In this document: piece after piece, positions 1 through 8,842 of the stretch | Layout of the letters: each line of letters begins with the position of its first letter | Numbering within the stretch: the first letter of the stretch is position 1 | Position numbers and translations under genes: made by a program | Notes under the pieces: model-generated | What the model was told of the DNA's origin: nothing | The model's database searches: none | The model's input: only the letters and a program-made list of their open reading frames with translations | From: a virus | IMG/VR virus record: IMGVR_UViG_3300025327_000478 | Coordinates: 1-24,921 of that record | Strand: one strand, 5' to 3' | DNA: 24,921 nucleotides

Positions 1-1827
1 CTCCACAGATACCAGGAGGAGTACGAGCGCATGGCCCGCCTGGACTGGACACCTCCCGGCGCACTAGGGCAATTTGCGTTCATCCGGGGGAGACCGTCTA
101 CTGCACCCTATGATGCCCTTCGGGGTGCGGTCAGGGCGATGGCGAACCTCCAGCCGAAGATAACCGTCCATCCGGCGACGGTTCTCAAGGCCATAAGGGG
201 GAAGGACGACAACAGCCTGGAGGCGAGGAAGCTGGCCAATCAGTGGGAGACAACGTTCCACTGGGTGCTGGACAGACTGATAAAGCGGTCGCCCACATTT
301 CTATCTGACATCGTCTGGTCTTCCGTGTTGTACCACGAGGTCAACGGGCAACCCATTCATCTCCCTACGCAGAAGAGGATTGCCGATACCCTCCGGGGGA
401 CAAAGGGCGAGGCGGCGATGCGGATGGGCGACTGGGGCGTGAAACTGGCAGACCCCAAGACGGTGGACGTTAGGTATTCGAACTACGGCACCGATGCGGT
501 TCTTTCGGTTGCACTGAGGGATGCCAGGTGGGTTTCGGAGTTCTGGGGCCACAAGGCTATTGCCGCGCAGATTGAGAAGAACCCCGACTTTGCCACAGAG
601 CCTTTCCTGGAGTGCGACTACGTCGATTACGAGAACCGCTTTGTGTGGGCTGTTCAGAGCAATTCGGTTAGCGAGATTGAGAACCTCAAGTACACATTGC
701 TTTCTCCGCAACCCTGGCTGGGGAGAGAGGTTCCCTTTCTGCCGTGGATCAACGTGGCGGGGGGAACGAAGATTGACTTGGCGCCAGAGCACCAGAGACG
801 ACCGTTGCTCTATCCGGTGTTACAGACGGGTGCCTGGATCAACGCCAACATCATGGGCACGATCATGCAGTCGGTAGCTGTTGCAGAGGCGGCCGCCGCA
901 AGGAACGTCGTGAAAGGTGCCGGGGCAGCGGATGTCGAGGTTGACCACGGAGAAATTGGCGGACGCATCAACCTTACTCCCTTCCAGACCTACGAGAGAG
1001 TGCAGCAACTTGGACTAGATCCTCAGATCAGGGAAATGTTCGATAGGACAGAAGATGCCATTCGCAGAGCGACGGTGGCGGATGTTCTGGTAACTGGGCA
1101 GCCGATGGGAACCGACCAGACGTTCGCCGGCTTCAACCTTCAGGTCATGCAGGCCCTTGCCTCTCTGGGGGATTTCAAGAACGTCGCCCAGCTATTTATC
1201 TCCCGACTACTGGAGCACATGCTCCTTCTGGCACACTACACCGGGGGAGAAATCTCGGGCTATGGCAAAGACGACAAGGTCTACACCATTGATAGCGAGG
1301 ACATCGACCCCGAGGGGATCTACATTGATGTGGAACTGACCACCGACGTTCCGGTGGACAGGCAGCAAAGAGTGAATGCGGCCATGAACCTGGCGAACTC
1401 GGAGAACCTTCCGATGTCGCCCCGATCTCTTCTGGAGTTCCTGGGAGTGACAGATCCCGAGGGTGAAATTAGGGACTGGATGAAGCACCGCGTCAGAATG
1501 GCCGATCTCATGGGCAAGCTGAAGAAGATCGAGCTGACAGTCTCCGGAGAGATCGAGCAGATGGCCGCCAAAATGGCACAGCAGATGATCCAGGACCAGA
1601 TGAAACAGCAGCAGGCTCCGGAGGGGGGAGAACAGATGCCGGGAATGATGGGCACCGGAAGCCCTCCCGAGGATATGATGGCCCCTCCGGGGATGCCCGG
1701 AGTTGAGGGACAAGAGGTAAATCCCGCCGCCGGGGGAATGCCCCCCGCCATGGCTAACCCGATGGGGAACACATTTGAAGGTCAGACGGGAATGAGTAGG
1801 GGCGGTCAAGAACTGGCGGGTCTCTAA
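1..1827 (+). CDS. Phage portal protein, probably 5'-partial
   Basis: Portal proteins form the ring at the capsid vertex through which DNA is packaged and ejected. The call rests on overall portal-like character: an N-terminal stretch RPSTAPYDALRGAVRAMANL followed by PKITVHP, a mixed alpha/beta core, a long helical segment near residues 330-410 (numbered from the ATG at 31), and a low-complexity Met/Gly/Pro/Gln-rich tail from about residue 520. Position as the first gene ahead of scaffold and capsid genes agrees. The frame stays open to base 1 and reads LHRYQEEYER before the ATG at 31, which looks like natural portal N-terminal sequence, so the true start is likely upstream of the window. However, AGGAGG at 14-19 could serve the ATG at 31, giving 598 aa. 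The terminase would be expected just upstream. It ends in a TAATG overlap with the next gene. Confidence 0.72.
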   Translation, partial: LHRYQEEYERMARLDWTPPGALGQFAFIRGRPSTAPYDALRGAVRAMANLQPKITVHPATVLKAIRGKDDNSLEARKLANQWETTFHWVLDRLIKRSPTFLSDIVWSSVLYHEVNGQPIHLPTQKRIADTLRGTKGEAAMRMGDWGVKLADPKTVDVRYSNYGTDAVLSVALRDARWVSEFWGHKAIAAQIEKNPDFATEPFLECDYVDYENRFVWAVQSNSVSEIENLKYTLLSPQPWLGREVPFLPWINVAGGTKIDLAPEHQRRPLLYPVLQTGAWINANIMGTIMQSVAVAEAAAARNVVKGAGAADVEVDHGEIGGRINLTPFQTYERVQQLGLDPQIREMFDRTEDAIRRATVADVLVTGQPMGTDQTFAGFNLQVMQALASLGDFKNVAQLFISRLLEHMLLLAHYTGGEISGYGKDDKVYTIDSEDIDPEGIYIDVELTTDVPVDRQQRVNAAMNLANSENLPMSPRSLLEFLGVTDPEGEIRDWMKHRVRMADLMGKLKKIELTVSGEIEQMAAKMAQQMIQDQMKQQQAPEGGEQMPGMMGTGSPPEDMMAPPGMPGVEGQEVNPAAGGMPPAMANPMGNTFEGQTGMSRGGQELAGL

Positions 1828-2081
1828 TGTACACCGAGAGAGAATACGACATCATGCTCCTGGAAGCCCAGGAGGAAAACGACAAGCTGATACAAGAAGT
1901 CGCCCTGGAACTATTAGGGAACAGGGCGAAGAGGATGGTGAAGAATGGCGAAATTGGCGGGGGGGACAACGCCTCCCAAGCCGGTCCGAACGCCCCCGAT
2001 CAAGCGGCCGCCGGTGCCGGTGGTAACGCCGCGGGGGGTGTTTACGCCAGGGGCCCAACCCCAGCCGTGGGTCAACCCTAG
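1827..2081 (+). CDS. Small hypothetical protein, overlaps next gene by 137 nt
   Basis: An 84-aa ORF that starts at the TAATG overlap with the portal stop. The first 45 residues are charged and helical (MYTEREYDIMLLEAQEENDK onward, with many Glu and Lys) and look like real protein. The remaining 39 residues are Ala/Gly/Pro-rich and lie in the region where the next gene, in the +1 frame, is also open. A run of seven G (1959-1965) sits where the character changes, so this may be the N-terminal part of a frameshifted fusion with the following gene rather than a complete protein. Function unknown. Confidence 0.5.
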   Translation: MYTEREYDIMLLEAQEENDKLIQEVALELLGNRAKRMVKNGEIGGGDNASQAGPNAPDQAAAGAGGNAAGGVYARGPTPAVGQP

Positions 2082-2730
2082 AGCCGCAGAGAGTGCGGCG
2101 ATAGGCCAGGCAGTTGCCGGGGCCTACCAGTCCCTATTTCCGGCTCTTCCGGCGGGGCAAAACGTGCCTGGTCGTGCCGGCATCGGCGGGGGGCGGTTGA
2201 TCCCGGTGGATACCTCTATCCCCACGGCACTCCGGACGGCTGGGCCCGCGTATCGCAGCGGCTTGCCCGCGGGCGCGGGGTTTACCGCGGGGCAGAGTGC
2301 ACTCGGAGAGACGCAGCGCATTATGACTGCCCGCTATGGCGCCCCCGCCGGTTGGCAGGCAGAGGCACAACGCAAGGGAGCCTCCAAAAATGTCGCAATG
2401 CAGGAAGCGCAACAGGATCGAGAGCGAGCTTATGTCCTTATGGCTCGTTATGGAATGGCCGCTCCCGAGTTGATACCTGGAACCTCTGCCTACCAGGAGC
2501 GGCAGCGTGTTCTTGCCGCCCGCTACAGCGCGAAAGCCCCCACTATTGCCACGGTGGGCGGACAAGCCAAGAGAAAACTTAGGCCCACTGTTGATACCGG
2601 CGGGTATGGCCAGGGGGACGGCGGGGGAGGCTACGGCGGTGGTGGCGGCGGTGGTGGCGGCGGTGGCGGGAGGGGCTATGGCGGCTATGGCGGCGGTAAT
2701 GGGCTAGTCAACTGGAGAATTGGGTACTGA
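1945..2730 (+). CDS. Pro/Gly-rich hypothetical virion-region protein
   Basis: 261 aa, function not recognised. The N-terminal 45 residues are rich in Pro, Lys and Arg. The middle holds three similar segments, RIMTARYGAP (about 125-134), VLMARYGMAAP (about 164-174) and VLAARYSAKAP (about 189-199). Residues 219-252 are an almost pure Gly/Tyr tract that includes an uninterrupted run of 12 Gly. The ATG at 1945 has GAAGAGGA 9 nt upstream. The gene overlaps the preceding ORF by 137 nt in another frame and ends in a TGATG overlap with the giant gene, so it is probably co-translated with it. The position between portal and a large internal-type protein suggests a minor head component; this is inference only. 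Confidence 0.6.
   Translation: MAKLAGGTTPPKPVRTPPIKRPPVPVVTPRGVFTPGAQPQPWVNPRAAESAAIGQAVAGAYQSLFPALPAGQNVPGRAGIGGGRLIPVDTSIPTALRTAGPAYRSGLPAGAGFTAGQSALGETQRIMTARYGAPAGWQAEAQRKGASKNVAMQEAQQDRERAYVLMARYGMAAPELIPGTSAYQERQRVLAARYSAKAPTIATVGGQAKRKLRPTVDTGGYGQGDGGGGYGGGGGGGGGGGGRGYGGYGGGNGLVNWRIGY
1959..1965 (+). other. G7 run at a reading-frame junction
   Basis: Seven consecutive G inside the overlap of the 84-aa and 261-aa ORFs. A +1 shift here would join the charged N-terminus of the first (ending EIGGG) to the body of the second (starting TTPPKP) into one protein of about 300 aa. It could be a slippage site or a homopolymer sequencing error; the sequence alone does not decide. Confidence 0.3.
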
Positions 2731-5700
2731 TGACCACTTCACAGGCGCCTCCTCCAAACACGCCGCGGGTAATCAAGACAGACAAGCCCACCGCGCGGGC
2801 CTCGCAACCATCCACGCAGTACCCGTGGCAGCAACCCGGCTTTACCCCTCGGGCGCAGCAAGTCCCAAACTATGAGCGCCTGACTGCAACCGAACGGTGG
2901 GTGATGGATCGTTTGCCCGGTATTGCGGAGAGCGGGGTGGGGCGCGCTCTGGAGTGGTTTAACAACACATGGGCCGGCAGGGCACTGCAATATTTAGACA
3001 TTGGGGCCGAAGGGGTTGAGCGGGGCATTGGCTTTGTTGCACAGGCCCTTGATGCAAACGCCCACGGCCAAGAGGCCTGGGACGATTTCCAGGCAAACGC
3101 CCGAGAGGCATGGTACGCGGGATCTCTTGCGGCCGACTTTGTTGGAAGTCCCACCGGGGATATGGTCCCCTATACCGTTGCCGGCGGAGGCGTTGGAGCC
3201 GTCGGTGGGGCTGTTCTGGGAAGTCTCGGTGGGCCCATCGGGACGTTCGCGGGCGGTCTTCTTGGCGCGGGCGTTGGAACGGGAATTGGCCTCGCCTTTC
3301 AGATGGGGGAAAATGGCCACGAGAGCGTGGCCTCCCTCGTTGAGTCTCGACGGCAAATTGCCGATCTGGTTCGGCAAGGCATGGACCCTGGCGATGCCCT
3401 AGTCCAAGTAAGGGACCAGATGTATGAGTCGCAAGGGGCACTGGCGCTTCGTTCCCAGATGAACGACCTATGGGTTCACTTGTTTGCAGACCCCATCAAC
3501 ATTGTTGCTGAGTTTATCAAACCAATTGAGGCTCTTGCGGTTCGCAGGATATTGTCTGTGGAGAGGGCCTTGCCCGACGAGGTGGCCGGGGTAGTGGCCG
3601 ATACGCAACGGTCTATTGATGCCGCCCGCGAGATCATGAGGACGGCCGAGACAGCCCAGAACGCCGAAGAGATTTCCAAGCAGGCTGGAGTAATCTCGGA
3701 CCTTACAAGAACCCTGGAATTGATTCAACAGGGTCCGCAGATGTCGCCCTGGCAACAGACACTACTTCGTATCGCCGGGAATATGGACTGGCCCACAGAC
3801 AGTGTTGCGGGGAGGTTCTTGAATTCCAGAGCGGGGCGGCTAATAACAGGACCGTTCCGACTCACGCGAGAATCTCGGGCTTACGCCTTCGTTGATACGA
3901 TTGAGACTAACCTGAGGGCCTATCTTCCCCAAGACTTCCAAGAGGCCATGCGGACGGTTCTTCGCGCCCGAGATGGCGTCTATAGTCCCCAGATCGCGCA
4001 CATGGTTGTGACAGCAGAGGGAAGGTATGTCCGCGGGATGATGAGTGGCCTGGGCGGCATAGCTCAGGACCTTCTTCATGCAAGAACGGCAGCGATGCCG
4101 GATCGCCGTTTACTGGAGTTGATGTCCACAGTTCTCGGGGAAGACGTCTACCGGGTTCTGGGACAAATGGAAAATGAGGCGCCCGCCCTCTTCCGGCGGT
4201 TCAATGAGGCATTGGCGCAAGTCCCCGATGGTCAAAGGATATTGGAACAGACGCTTAGGATCGGCAATCGTCAGCTTGGTGATTTCACCGCCGACCTCCT
4301 CAAGGGGATGCACGGCTCCCTTTCTGGAACGAACACCGTCACCGACGATCTGCTCAGGCTGGAGTTTCTGAATCGAGCAGCGGATATTGCCGCCCAGGCG
4401 GGTATTGCCAAGTTTGGTGTTCGGGCTAGGGGTACTCTTCTAGCTGCGGCGGATGCTATCAAGGCGGCCGAATCTCTTGCTCTGCTCCGGGCCGGGAACG
4501 TTGTTTACCCGCTGCGAAACTGGGTCAACAATGTTGTAACGATGATTGCCCGAGGTACTTATGCCGGGGGTGGCAGAGAGGCGATTGCTGACGTAGAGAG
4601 AATACTGGGCGGGATGCCAACCAGAATGCGTTCGGGAATGGGCATGGCCGGGCTGGCGGGAAATGAGGGCCTGAGTGCCGCCGAGTCCATTATCGCCCGG
4701 GCGTCCAGGGGAGAGCGGGGGTTCTGGAACCAAGCGAGGGACTGGATTTCTGGCATTCACTTCCCCGGAGACACAGGGGCCTGGGCCAGAAGGATTGAGG
4801 TCGGCGCTTCTCAGAGAGGCTACGCATCTGGCTTCCACCGCTTCTTCCGCCAGGGCAGGCGTGCCTTGTTACAAAACCTGGAGGATTTCGCTCCCGATGT
4901 GGCCAACAGCATTAGGGCCAGATATGGCGATGATGCGCTTCGGGCCGCGAACAACGCCATCCGTGGGGCCGGCACGGACGATGATATCCTGCGCGCTCTG
5001 GCCTCTACTGACAATATGCATCTGAACCTAGAGAACATCCTAGACTCTGCCAGCCAGCGGTTCGGGGCGCAGATCGACAACATTCTTGATGATTCCTTCA
5101 CGGCGCGGTGGGGTCCCGAGATTGAGCGGGCCGCAAGGGCGGGCCCAGCCGAGATCGACAATATTGTCGATAGAATGTGGGGAGAAGTACAAGACGAACT
5201 AGATAATCGCCTAGACGATAGTCTTCGGACGCTAACCGAGGAGGCAACAGAGAGGATTGCCGCCGAGGGACCGGGATCTTTCCCGGGTGTTTTTGGTGAT
5301 GCGGTAGACGAATTCTACGGTTCCTATGTCCAGGGTCACGCAATGACAATGGCCCGCGTCGGCGATCTGACCGACCTAAGACCAGAAGTTGCAAACAGAA
5401 TGATGGGCGTTCTGCTGGACCGAGAGCAGCGGTTTATGGCCCGCGGCTGGGGCCGCCTAGAGGCAAGGTTTCAGGGCATTGCCAACGGGGTCAGGCGAAT
5501 GAACGTGCCCGGTGGCGATGAGGTCATGACCTCGTTCCGACAATGGCGGGATGGCTGGGGACAGTTCTTTGAATGGCGCAACACAACCTGGCGGGAGTTC
5601 TTTGATGCCCGCGTGGCGGGACGGGCCCCGGCGTTGAGCTTTGACGAAATACGCTCAGCGGTGAATCGTCGCTATGATGACGTTGTGGCCATGGAGGCAG

Positions 5701-8700
5701 AGCGCCTACAAAACATTGATCGGCTGGTCGGCGGAATGCTTCCGGAGAATATGCGCCCCACATTTGCTGTATATAGGGATAGGGTTGCCGCGCTAAGGGC
5801 AGAACGGGCCACCATGATCCGCGAGTGGTTTGCGCAGGTAGATTCCATCCCCTACGATCAGAGACAGGCTGCCTATGCCGGTTTCTGGCGGCGGATGATG
5901 GACAACACCTCGGCCATTTCCGTCGAGGAGAAGATTGGTTCTCGTGCCGTGGCGGGGAATGCGGAGGCTGCCGCAACTTACCAGGACGACCTGATTGCTG
6001 CCAGCGTTCGTTCCGAAGAGGCAGTACGGGGAGCGCCGCTTTCAACTGCTGAGCAACGGCAGATTGTACTAGATAGACTGGCTCAGTATGGCAGACCTCA
6101 AGAGGAAGCCGACCTAGTAATGGGGCGGTTGCGCCAAGTGGCAAGACCTCCGGAACCGACGGCGGGGCTGGGGGTTCCGATGGATGCCGAGCAGATCGCG
6201 GCGCAAGCCGGCGTCATGACGGATGCACAGCGGTCCGCCATTGCGGCTCAAGACCTAACAACAATAGAGCAAATTCGCCCCATTCTGGCAGCGATGCCTC
6301 CGGCGCAGCGCCAGGCATGGCTAGTGAGGGAGAGCGAAAGCAGCCTTGCCATTGGCCTACAAGAGGGATGGATCACCGCCAGGGAGCTAAACGAAACCAG
6401 GGCGGGGCACAGACTCAACAATGTCTTTGTCACTCGGGGCGGGTGGATTAGGTGGGGCTTTGAGGAACTCAACGGAGAGCAGGTTCCCGTTCTGACTTTC
6501 ATCCGGGGGCGGCGACCCGGTGGATCCGATGTTCTACGGTCCTGGATGCGCCATAATGATGTCGCCGGTCACCGCATGTTTCTGACCAACGAACTTCTTG
6601 CCGACACCGTAAATGAGGCTGGCGAGACCGTAACTCGGGGCGACACCTTCTTTAGGAGAATGGTCAGAGAGGGCGCCGTAACGCGGCTCAGGGATTTGCC
6701 GCTCGTTTCTGGCGAGCAGAGGATACTGTTCCGCATGGGCGGAGAGGCACAAGAAGCCGCCCATCTTCCCGACTTCCACGCCTTTGTCCCCCGACAACTC
6801 TACATGGACACTGGTATTGATCAGATGTGGTATCTGAGGGGACAGCATGCTGTAGAGTCTATTCGGGATGCAGCCCTAGACCTACGGGGACGGCCACCGC
6901 TCAGGTTTGCCGACCTTGGCGAGGCAGAACAGCAAGCATTACGACGATGGATGTCACAGAGCCAGGTGCAGTTGGCCCAGGCCCGTTACATGGGAATGCG
7001 GGGCGCAGAGTTCACGCGCGATAGTGCTCTTCTAAACTACAACCGTCGGCACAACTACAACACCTTCCTCGGGGCAATCATGCCCTATGAGTTCTGGTTT
7101 ACCGAGTCCGCCCTGAAGTGGGCACTGCATTCCATCGACCGCCCAGAAATGCTCATGATCTATCTCAGAATGCAGCGGTTCTTGAACACCGCGTATCGGC
7201 CAGAACAGAACCTCCCCGCAAGACTTCGGGGGCAAATCCGTATCCCCATGCCCTTCCTGCCGAATTGGATGGGCGACAGCATCTTCGTAGATCCGATGCG
7301 GTTTGCGCTTCCGCTGGACCAGTTTACCTATCCCTTCGAGCAATATCAGCAACAGCAACAGCGCGATGATGGGGCAACAACCAGGGTTCTGGAACAACTG
7401 TTGAATGATGGCCAGATTGACCAGGCGGAATATCAAGAGGCTCTACAAACCAGACAGGGAACAACATGGGACAGGGCACAGGCATTGGCCAGACAGGATG
7501 ACGACGAGGAAAGGCTTAGTGCCTTCGATTTTATGTCCTTGTTCTCCTCGCCGCATGTTCCTCTCCAGTGGGCATACAACGCCGCCAGGGGAACTCCGGA
7601 GAGGATAGGCACCCTCCTTCCGCTTACCAGAAGCATCCGGGGTGTTACTTCGGCTCTTGGAATTGGCCCAGCGGGCGGGGTGAACATTGAGGGGAACATC
7701 CGCAGAGAACTTGGACTTCCCGAGTTTGACCGCTGGGACGACTATCGAATTGACCGGATGCTGTCCAACATGGTCGCTACGGGAGAGATCACGCTTCAGC
7801 AAGAGCGGGAGGCAATGATATCCCGAGAGGGTGAAGTGTTTGACCTGGCGGAACATAGAGCGGTACAGGAAATATCTGGCGGTCCAGGTCTTCTGGGCAT
7901 AGCGAGGTCCGTCTTTGGCATTCCTATTCGGGCCTATCCACCCGGAGAAGAGCACCTGCGGGAACTGCGAGACGAGTATGCACAAGCCTGGCAAGAGTAT
8001 GACGGTGGCGACATGCAGGCGGTCAATCGGTTCTTCGAGTCTCACCCAGAGTACGAGGCCAGAGTAGATTTGGGATACTGGAACAAGCCCGAGGAACGGA
8101 TACGCCGGTTTGCGGTTGATGAGATTTGGGATACCTGGAACTCCCTGCCGCAGTTGCACCAGAATGAGGTATCTGAGCAACTCGGTCCCTTGTTCCAGAA
8201 CGCGTTCCTGGACAGGAATACCAGAAGTTATGAATCCATCCCGAACGAGATGCTGGTTGCTTGGACCAGGGTCATGCGGGGCGATCCGCCCGGGACCCTC
8301 TCAACGGGGCCGGGCTGGCAAATTCCCCCGCTTGATCTAGCCCCCAGGGATGTAGCCTATAGGGCAAATGCATTCTACCAATCCCGTGATGCCTACTTCC
8401 CGCAGTGGAGAGACCTCCAGAGCGACTACTATCTCCTGGATGAGGGCTCCGCCCGGAGAGAATATCTGAGAGCCCACCCGCCATATGCGCAGTATCGGGC
8501 ATGGCGAACGGATTGGTTCATGCGCAATCCCGATGTTGTTCCCTACCTTACGGACAGGCCGGAGGACTATACCTACCCGAGCGAACAGGCGCTGCGGGAG
8601 GCGCAGGCAGGGCAACCATCGCTCCAGCCGGCAGAGTGGTATCAGGTTTTGGGCCCGAATATCTGGTCCCTCCTGGACGATAACCAAAACGGCGAGGCCC

Positions 8701-8807
8701 TTCCTGAAGTGGCCCGAAGGAGGCTGCAAGAGATAGCCGACCAGTACGGAACCACAGTTGACCACATTCTATCCGACATAGCACAAGGACTTGCACAAAC
8801 CCAGTAG
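2730..8807 (+). CDS. Giant (2025 aa) putative internal virion / DNA-ejection protein
   Basis: The largest gene of the window, starting in a TGATG overlap. Residues 1-45 are Pro/Gln/Thr-rich. Residues 149-189 (about 3174-3296) are a hydrophobic glycine-zipper segment with repeated GGxxG and GxxxG spacing, typical of membrane-inserting or pore-forming segments. The rest is mostly predicted helical and rich in Arg, Glu and Ala. An acidic stretch around residues 765-835 repeats LENILDS, IDNILDD, IDNIVDR and LDNRLDD. Near the C-terminus two similar segments occur, FFESHPEYEARVDLGYW (about 1767) and YLRAHPPYAQYRAWRTDWF (about 1910). No protease, lysozyme, ADP-ribosyltransferase or MuF motif was recognised. 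The combination of size, helix content, membrane-like segment and a place in the head module suggests an internal protein injected with the DNA, as known in podoviruses. A large polyvalent protein or a displaced tape measure are alternatives. Confidence 0.55.
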   Translation: MTTSQAPPPNTPRVIKTDKPTARASQPSTQYPWQQPGFTPRAQQVPNYERLTATERWVMDRLPGIAESGVGRALEWFNNTWAGRALQYLDIGAEGVERGIGFVAQALDANAHGQEAWDDFQANAREAWYAGSLAADFVGSPTGDMVPYTVAGGGVGAVGGAVLGSLGGPIGTFAGGLLGAGVGTGIGLAFQMGENGHESVASLVESRRQIADLVRQGMDPGDALVQVRDQMYESQGALALRSQMNDLWVHLFADPINIVAEFIKPIEALAVRRILSVERALPDEVAGVVADTQRSIDAAREIMRTAETAQNAEEISKQAGVISDLTRTLELIQQGPQMSPWQQTLLRIAGNMDWPTDSVAGRFLNSRAGRLITGPFRLTRESRAYAFVDTIETNLRAYLPQDFQEAMRTVLRARDGVYSPQIAHMVVTAEGRYVRGMMSGLGGIAQDLLHARTAAMPDRRLLELMSTVLGEDVYRVLGQMENEAPALFRRFNEALAQVPDGQRILEQTLRIGNRQLGDFTADLLKGMHGSLSGTNTVTDDLLRLEFLNRAADIAAQAGIAKFGVRARGTLLAAADAIKAAESLALLRAGNVVYPLRNWVNNVVTMIARGTYAGGGREAIADVERILGGMPTRMRSGMGMAGLAGNEGLSAAESIIARASRGERGFWNQARDWISGIHFPGDTGAWARRIEVGASQRGYASGFHRFFRQGRRALLQNLEDFAPDVANSIRARYGDDALRAANNAIRGAGTDDDILRALASTDNMHLNLENILDSASQRFGAQIDNILDDSFTARWGPEIERAARAGPAEIDNIVDRMWGEVQDELDNRLDDSLRTLTEEATERIAAEGPGSFPGVFGDAVDEFYGSYVQGHAMTMARVGDLTDLRPEVANRMMGVLLDREQRFMARGWGRLEARFQGIANGVRRMNVPGGDEVMTSFRQWRDGWGQFFEWRNTTWREFFDARVAGRAPALSFDEIRSAVNRRYDDVVAMEAERLQNIDRLVGGMLPENMRPTFAVYRDRVAALRAERATMIREWFAQVDSIPYDQRQAAYAGFWRRMMDNTSAISVEEKIGSRAVAGNAEAAATYQDDLIAASVRSEEAVRGAPLSTAEQRQIVLDRLAQYGRPQEEADLVMGRLRQVARPPEPTAGLGVPMDAEQIAAQAGVMTDAQRSAIAAQDLTTIEQIRPILAAMPPAQRQAWLVRESESSLAIGLQEGWITARELNETRAGHRLNNVFVTRGGWIRWGFEELNGEQVPVLTFIRGRRPGGSDVLRSWMRHNDVAGHRMFLTNELLADTVNEAGETVTRGDTFFRRMVREGAVTRLRDLPLVSGEQRILFRMGGEAQEAAHLPDFHAFVPRQLYMDTGIDQMWYLRGQHAVESIRDAALDLRGRPPLRFADLGEAEQQALRRWMSQSQVQLAQARYMGMRGAEFTRDSALLNYNRRHNYNTFLGAIMPYEFWFTESALKWALHSIDRPEMLMIYLRMQRFLNTAYRPEQNLPARLRGQIRIPMPFLPNWMGDSIFVDPMRFALPLDQFTYPFEQYQQQQQRDDGATTRVLEQLLNDGQIDQAEYQEALQTRQGTTWDRAQALARQDDDEERLSAFDFMSLFSSPHVPLQWAYNAARGTPERIGTLLPLTRSIRGVTSALGIGPAGGVNIEGNIRRELGLPEFDRWDDYRIDRMLSNMVATGEITLQQEREAMISREGEVFDLAEHRAVQEISGGPGLLGIARSVFGIPIRAYPPGEEHLRELRDEYAQAWQEYDGGDMQAVNRFFESHPEYEARVDLGYWNKPEERIRRFAVDEIWDTWNSLPQLHQNEVSEQLGPLFQNAFLDRNTRSYESIPNEMLVAWTRVMRGDPPGTLSTGPGWQIPPLDLAPRDVAYRANAFYQSRDAYFPQWRDLQSDYYLLDEGSARREYLRAHPPYAQYRAWRTDWFMRNPDVVPYLTDRPEDYTYPSEQALREAQAGQPSLQPAEWYQVLGPNIWSLLDDNQNGEALPEVARRRLQEIADQYGTTVDHILSDIAQGLAQTQ
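5154..5171. repeat. 18-bp perfect palindrome inside the giant gene
   Basis: ATCGACAATATTGTCGAT is identical to its reverse complement over all 18 bases. It encodes part of an IDNIVDR segment, one of several related acidic repeats, so codon constraint may explain it. Dyads of this length are also typical of repressor or recombinase sites. Confidence 0.4.
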
Positions 8808-8819
8808 TTGTGCTAAAAT
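8791..8819 (+). promoter_or_regulatory. Predicted sigma70 promoter for scaffold/capsid genes
   Basis: TTGCAC (8791-8796) and TAAAAT (8814-8819) are separated by exactly 17 nt, and TG at 8811-8812 gives an extended -10 element (TGCTAAAAT). It spans the stop of the giant gene and the only gap ahead of the scaffold gene, whose Shine-Dalgarno (GGAGG, 8829-8833) lies just after the expected start point. It would give the capsid genes their own strong transcription. Host sigma-factor preference is unknown. Confidence 0.55.
8793..8813. promoter_or_regulatory. Inverted repeat within promoter spacer (possible operator)
   Basis: GCACAA (8793-8798) and TTGTGC (8808-8813) form a perfect 6-bp dyad with a 9-nt centre that overlaps the -35 and abuts the -10. 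A third copy, GCACAA at 8781-8786, lies 12 bp upstream in direct orientation, although both GCACAA copies also encode Ala-Gln at the end of the giant protein. It could be a repressor or activator site or a weak hairpin. Confidence 0.35.
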
Positions 8820-8842
8820 AGTTGGCATGGAGGACAAACAGG

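Noticed and set aside
1207-1809. 200-aa open frame on the minus strand opposite the portal gene
   Set aside because: It is the antisense shadow of a well-supported portal-like gene, and its composition (His, Leu, Arg) is typical of such shadows.
2589-2700. Tandem DNA repeat or CRISPR-like array in the GGC/GGT-rich stretch
   Set aside because: The repetition is simple glycine codons in one reading frame with no spacers.
8822-8842. TTG at 8822 as start of the scaffold-like gene
   Set aside because: It precedes the good GGAGG site at 8829-8833 and would lie at or before the likely transcript start; the ATG at 8843 is better placed.
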